From Maricaulis sp042095695 (GTDB lineage: Bacteria > Pseudomonadota > Alphaproteobacteria > Caulobacterales > Maricaulaceae), in assembly GCA_042095695.1 (NCBI GenBank), contig JBELMP010000039.1:1-16797 (forward strand): a DNA stretch of 16,797 nucleotides. The letters run 5' to 3'. This document shows positions 13,743-16,797 of the stretch, piece after piece. Numbering within the stretch: position 1 is the first letter of the stretch; the number at the start of each line of letters is the position of its first letter. The notes below the pieces were generated by a model. That model was not told where the DNA came from. It worked only from the letters and a program-made list of their open reading frames with translations, and ran no database searches. The position numbers and the translations under genes were made by a program.

Positions 13743-15098
13743 ATGTCCAAAAGATCGCTGGTCTCGCGAGCCATGCTCGCCGCCGTTTGTTCATTGCCAG
13801 TGCTGGCCATGGCCGCGCCGGCGCAGGCGCAGCCCCGATTTGAACGTCCCAATGAGGGCCGTGATTTCCGGTCTGAATCCAATCGCAGCGAACCGTCGCG
13901 ACGACCTGTCGTCCAGCGCAGTGCACCGGCTCGCTCAAACCAGCCTGCCGTCCGAGATCGCACACCGCCTTCACGCAGCGCACCTGCACCATCACGCGGT
14001 TCAAGCCGCGATGCCGGTCGCACACCGCCCTCACGCAGCCAGCCCGCCCGCCACAGCTCGAATGATGCCGCGCGCGGCATGTTCGGCTCGTCCAGTGCCG
14101 GTCGTGGCGGTCATGGTGGAAGTGGTGCCGGACGCGATCATCGGAGCGATCAATATGCGGCGGGTCGTGGCGAACATCGCAGCAGCGGCCATGGCGATGG
14201 ACCTTCGCGTGGCGGCTATAGTTCCGGCCGACCCGCAGTGACTACTGCGCATCATAATACCGGACGCGGCGATCATGGCAGTTCCGGCGGATCCCGAAAT
14301 CATGGCTACGGCGATGCACGCCAACACGGGTCCAGCGGAACCCGCCATTATGGATCCAGTGGAACGCGCCAACATGGGTCCAGCCATGGCTATCGTCCGG
14401 CGCCGAACCGGCATGTCGGGTCGCATTCGAGCCATCGCTATCATGCAAGTTCACAAAGCCACGGCCTCGGTCGCCATTCTGAGCGCCGCCAGCATCACGC
14501 ACAGCAGCGGCGCGATTTCTATCGGGACCGCTCGCGTCTGGCCCGCAACACGCATTACCTTCGGCATCTGAATCATGGCTGGAGCCAGTCCCGTCATTAC
14601 GGGCATTGGGGTCCGTCAAGCCGGTGGCGCTATCATGATCGCTATTATTCCTACGGATATGATCGTCGCCAATTCGCCTATTATGACGGCCTGTGCCGCT
14701 ATGACGGTGATAATGACGGCGCGATTATCGGCGCACTGCTTGGTGCACTGATCGGTGGCGCAGCGGCGAATGAAGGCGATGTCGGTGTCGGCATTCTGCT
14801 CGGCGCCGGTTTCGGAGCCGCTCTTGGATCTTCGGTCGACCGTTTCGATGATTGCGACCGCGCCCAGTATCATTATGCAATGAACTATGCCTTCGAGCAT
14901 AACCAGCCGTATTACTGGGGTAATCCTCACAGTGGCATGCGCGGCGCAATCGTCGTTCGCGAGACATATTATTACAATCAGCGGGAATGCCGCTGGGGTG
15001 ATGCCGAGATCTACCTGCCCGATGGCACCTATACCTATGACCGCGTACGCATGTGTCGCGACGCCTATGGTGACTGGCAGGTCGCCCAGCAACAATAG
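13743..15098 (+). CDS. secreted Ser/Gly/His/Arg-rich protein with glycine zipper and four-cysteine C-terminus
   Basis: 451 residues, not a named family. A Sec signal peptide (1-29, cleavage after AQA) is followed by a long low-complexity region (about 30-305) made of Ser, Gly, Arg, His and Pro: first Arg/Pro/Ser-rich with RTPPSRS repeated, then Gly/Ser/His-rich with tandem octapeptides (194-217), then a His/Arg/Gln-rich stretch. Residues 327-370 are a glycine zipper (GAIIGALLGALIGGAA, GVGILLGAGFGAALGS), able to form a paired membrane-associated hairpin as in 17-kDa surface-antigen-like proteins. The final 80 residues are Tyr-rich with Cys at CDRAQY, ECRWGD and MCRDAYG, plus Cys318 before the zipper, suggesting two disulfides. 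AGGAG eight bases before ATG 13743 fixes the start; TTGCGT-N18-TCATAT at 13692-13721 could be its promoter. Periplasmic or outer-membrane location is inferred; His clusters might bind metal. A strong terminator follows. Confidence 0.8.
   Translation: MSKRSLVSRAMLAAVCSLPVLAMAAPAQAQPRFERPNEGRDFRSESNRSEPSRRPVVQRSAPARSNQPAVRDRTPPSRSAPAPSRGSSRDAGRTPPSRSQPARHSSNDAARGMFGSSSAGRGGHGGSGAGRDHRSDQYAAGRGEHRSSGHGDGPSRGGYSSGRPAVTTAHHNTGRGDHGSSGGSRNHGYGDARQHGSSGTRHYGSSGTRQHGSSHGYRPAPNRHVGSHSSHRYHASSQSHGLGRHSERRQHHAQQRRDFYRDRSRLARNTHYLRHLNHGWSQSRHYGHWGPSSRWRYHDRYYSYGYDRRQFAYYDGLCRYDGDNDGAIIGALLGALIGGAAANEGDVGVGILLGAGFGAALGSSVDRFDDCDRAQYHYAMNYAFEHNQPYYWGNPHSGMRGAIVVRETYYYNQRECRWGDAEIYLPDGTYTYDRVRMCRDAYGDWQVAQQQ
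14322..14393 (+). repeat. three tandem 24-bp in-frame repeats inside the surface-protein gene
   Basis: Three successive 24-bp units at 14322, 14346 and 14370 encode QHGSSGTR, HYGSSGTR and QHGSSHGY. They differ at several third positions, so the array is diverged, not fresh, and it keeps the reading frame. Confidence 0.75.
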
Positions 15099-15124
15099 GG
15101 CGGACATCTCCAACTTGGACCTTC

Positions 15125-15155
15125 GGGCCGGTCTTTGCGCCGGCCCTTTTCTTTT
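15125..15155 (+). terminator. intrinsic terminator of the glycine-zipper protein gene
   Basis: GGGCCGG (15125-15131) pairs with CCGGCCC (15140-15146) around an 8-nt loop, followed by TTTTCTTTT. It begins 27 bp after the stop codon and ends 10 bp before the stop codon of the convergent GH43 gene. Confidence 0.85.
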
Positions 15156-15165
15156 GGCGAGCGCC

Positions 15166-16797
15166 TTATTCTGTCGGCCCGGCCTCGGCATACATGCCGA
15201 TAACCGCGCCGGTGAAGCCACCTGCCCGCATCGAACCCAGCAGGCTGGCATCGGCGCCGTCCAACAGGCTGACATAGGTGTCGTCGTCCAGACTATAGCT
15301 AAAGTCCAGCCGGTCCTGATCGAAGGCCAGCCTCAGCCGAACCATCGCCCCATCGGCCAGGTCAACAATCGTTTCCGCCAGAGTTTCGCCGCGCGCGAAC
15401 TCATCTGTCCCTGCCCGTCGACGAATGCGTAAGACCGCTTCACCGCGCGCATTCCGTCCCAGTCCGAACGCGTAGTAGAAGGCATCATTCTGCAGTGCCA
15501 ACAGCCCCGCTTCCTCGCCCTCATGGGCGGGAGTAAAGCGCATCTGCGTTGTGATCTGCGCGCGCATATGAGCGAGACGCTGCCCGACAAAACTGGGCTG
15601 TCCGCGATCCCCGATCCGCTCGGGCCGCGCCGGCAAGGTCAAAACGCCCTCTCCGCTCGACCACCATGTTTCGTGTGGCGTGCGAATAAATAGCCATTCA
15701 GGACCGAGCTCACCGTCGAACTGCTCCCGACGTGCGTAATTGCCGGTCATTTGCCGCGGCACCGGACCGGCGTCGGGCAGGTCTGGCCGGTCCAGGATAA
15801 GAGGTAGCGGCGCGCCCCGCTCAAGGATGATTGGCCAGCCATCGATCCATGTCACTGGAAGCAGGAAGGTTTCCCGACCGGTCTGGAAATTGCCCGGATC
15901 GCGGGGCGGCGTCTCCAGGTCATAAACCCGCGTCGCGAGGAAAACCGCCCACCATTCACCATTGGCTGCCTGGAAGATATCGGCATGACCGGTCGCGGTC
16001 ACCGGGTTGGCGCGATCATCCGGCAGGCCATGTTGAGTGAGAATGGGATTGCCCGGATAGGCGGTATAGGGGCCGAATACGCTATCAGCCTCAAACGCCA
16101 ATTGCTGGTGATGATAACCGGTTCCGCCGCCCGGCGCTGACAGGATGTGGCGATCATCCACCTTATAAACATGCGGGCCCTCGATATAAATCGTGTTCCA
16201 GGGTGTTTCGTCGGCCCCATCCACCAGCGTCACATCCTCGGACCGCGCTTCGAAACTCTCCGGATCGACTTCAATGATATTGATCAGTGTGTGACCGGGA
16301 TAATCGGGCTCAGCCGGATTGGCGTGATGAACGACATAGAAGGCGCCATCATCATCAATGAATAGTGACGGGTCGATGCCGGGGATATGCGGCAGCCAGA
16401 TCGGGTCAGACCAGGGGCCGGCAGGGTCGGTTGCGGTCAACACGAAATTGCCACCGCAATTCACGCAGGTATTCATGATGTAGAAAATGCCGTCATGATG
16501 TTCGATCGTCGCGGCATAAACCCCGTGATTGCCGAGATTTAGACCATCAAATGGCATCATGTCCGGACGGTCGACAGCATTACCCAGCTGGGTCCAGTTG
16601 ATCAGATCACGGCTGTGGAAGACGGGAATACCGGGATAAAAGCCGAAGGTGGAGTTGACCATGTAATAGTCATCTTCCACCACGACGACGCTGGGATCGG
16701 GATAGTAACCCGCCAGTATCGGATTTCTGAATTGGCCCGGCTCCAGCGCGGTTTCGAAAAGCGTGTCAGCCCCGGCATAGTCAAACCAGTCAAAGTA
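15166..16797 (-). CDS. glycoside hydrolase family 43 beta-xylosidase-like enzyme, 5' end outside the window
   Basis: The frame is open from the stop at 15166 to the right edge, giving 543 codons of a partial protein; the usual start-to-stop reading from GTG 16683 would wrongly drop the first catalytic residue. Counting from the edge codon, NPILAGYYPDPS holds the catalytic base Asp34, GIDPSLFIDDDG the pKa-tuning Asp142, and IYIEGPHVYK the acid Glu206: the GH43 triad with normal spacing. YYMVNSTFGFYPGIPVFHSRDLINW and TGHADIFQAANGEWWAVFLA are typical of the beta-xylosidase/arabinofuranosidase branch. From about residue 355 (YARREQFDGELGPEWLFIRTP) a concanavalin-like C-terminal beta-sandwich follows, the GH43_C2 arrangement. 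Expected action is release of xylose or arabinose from short plant or algal oligosaccharides. Subfamily, and whether a signal peptide is present, cannot be judged because the N-terminus is missing. An extra CVNC motif lies at 16467-16456. Confidence 0.92.
   Translation of the reverse strand, partial: YFDWFDYAGADTLFETALEPGQFRNPILAGYYPDPSVVVVEDDYYMVNSTFGFYPGIPVFHSRDLINWTQLGNAVDRPDMMPFDGLNLGNHGVYAATIEHHDGIFYIMNTCVNCGGNFVLTATDPAGPWSDPIWLPHIPGIDPSLFIDDDGAFYVVHHANPAEPDYPGHTLINIIEVDPESFEARSEDVTLVDGADETPWNTIYIEGPHVYKVDDRHILSAPGGGTGYHHQQLAFEADSVFGPYTAYPGNPILTQHGLPDDRANPVTATGHADIFQAANGEWWAVFLATRVYDLETPPRDPGNFQTGRETFLLPVTWIDGWPIILERGAPLPLILDRPDLPDAGPVPRQMTGNYARREQFDGELGPEWLFIRTPHETWWSSGEGVLTLPARPERIGDRGQPSFVGQRLAHMRAQITTQMRFTPAHEGEEAGLLALQNDAFYYAFGLGRNARGEAVLRIRRRAGTDEFARGETLAETIVDLADGAMVRLRLAFDQDRLDFSYSLDDDTYVSLLDGADASLLGSMRAGGFTGAVIGMYAEAGPTE

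Noticed and set aside
14031..14619. Overlapping minus-strand open frames across the repeat-rich surface-protein gene
   Set aside because: Met/Ala/Arg or Asp/Gly/His-rich sequences that simply reflect the low-complexity repeats on the plus strand.

Overview
The window reads as ordinary chromosome from a GC-rich Gram-negative alphaproteobacterium, probably of the Maricaulis/Hyphomonas/Caulobacter type. That placement is an inference from base composition, protein style (pdxH, a J-domain gene and aroC side by side; DUF1499 and DUF3667 membrane proteins; a long SppA) and the surface-protein content; no marker gene proves it. I see no phage, transposon, integron, CRISPR array or replication origin.

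Layout, left to right. At 2-76 (minus) is tRNA-Gln(TTG) and at 286-362 (plus) tRNA-Pro(CGG), diverging from a spacer with a candidate promoter for each. A 21-bp tandem duplication follows the Pro tRNA. sppA (630-2414, plus), an envelope protease, ends at a textbook intrinsic terminator. A DUF3667 zinc-ribbon membrane protein (2487-3737, minus) comes next. From 3830 to 8085 lie three parts of an oligopeptide ABC importer on the minus strand: the lipoprotein substrate-binding component (3830-5453), which carries a one-base frameshift near its start, and the permeases oppC and oppB (6248-8085), whose ends overlap by one base. A small secreted protein on the opposite strand (5603-6208) separates binding protein from permeases. 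No transporter ATPase gene is in the window.

From 8151 to 10298 a tiny single-pass membrane protein (minus) diverges from a two-gene unit: an unrecognised protein with an ATP-grasp-like C-terminus, and an LACTB2-like metallo-beta-lactamase-fold hydrolase 3 bp behind it. Then pdxH and a DUF1499 membrane protein form a minus-strand pair (11895 to 10327), divergent from a compact DnaJ-like protein and aroC (11983-13628, plus). A secreted Ser/Gly/His/Arg-rich protein with a glycine zipper and a four-cysteine C-terminal half follows (13743-15098) and ends at a strong terminator. The window closes inside a GH43 beta-xylosidase-like glycosidase (minus) whose N-terminus lies beyond base 16797.

Functionally this is a mix of housekeeping (two tRNAs, chorismate synthesis, PLP salvage), envelope quality control (SppA), nutrient capture (peptide import, xylan or arabinan oligosaccharide cleavage) and envelope proteins of unknown role. 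I found no convincing new multi-gene system. The items most worth a second look are the frameshifted binding protein, the glycine-zipper surface protein, the ATP-grasp-like/MBL pair and the miniature DnaJ.
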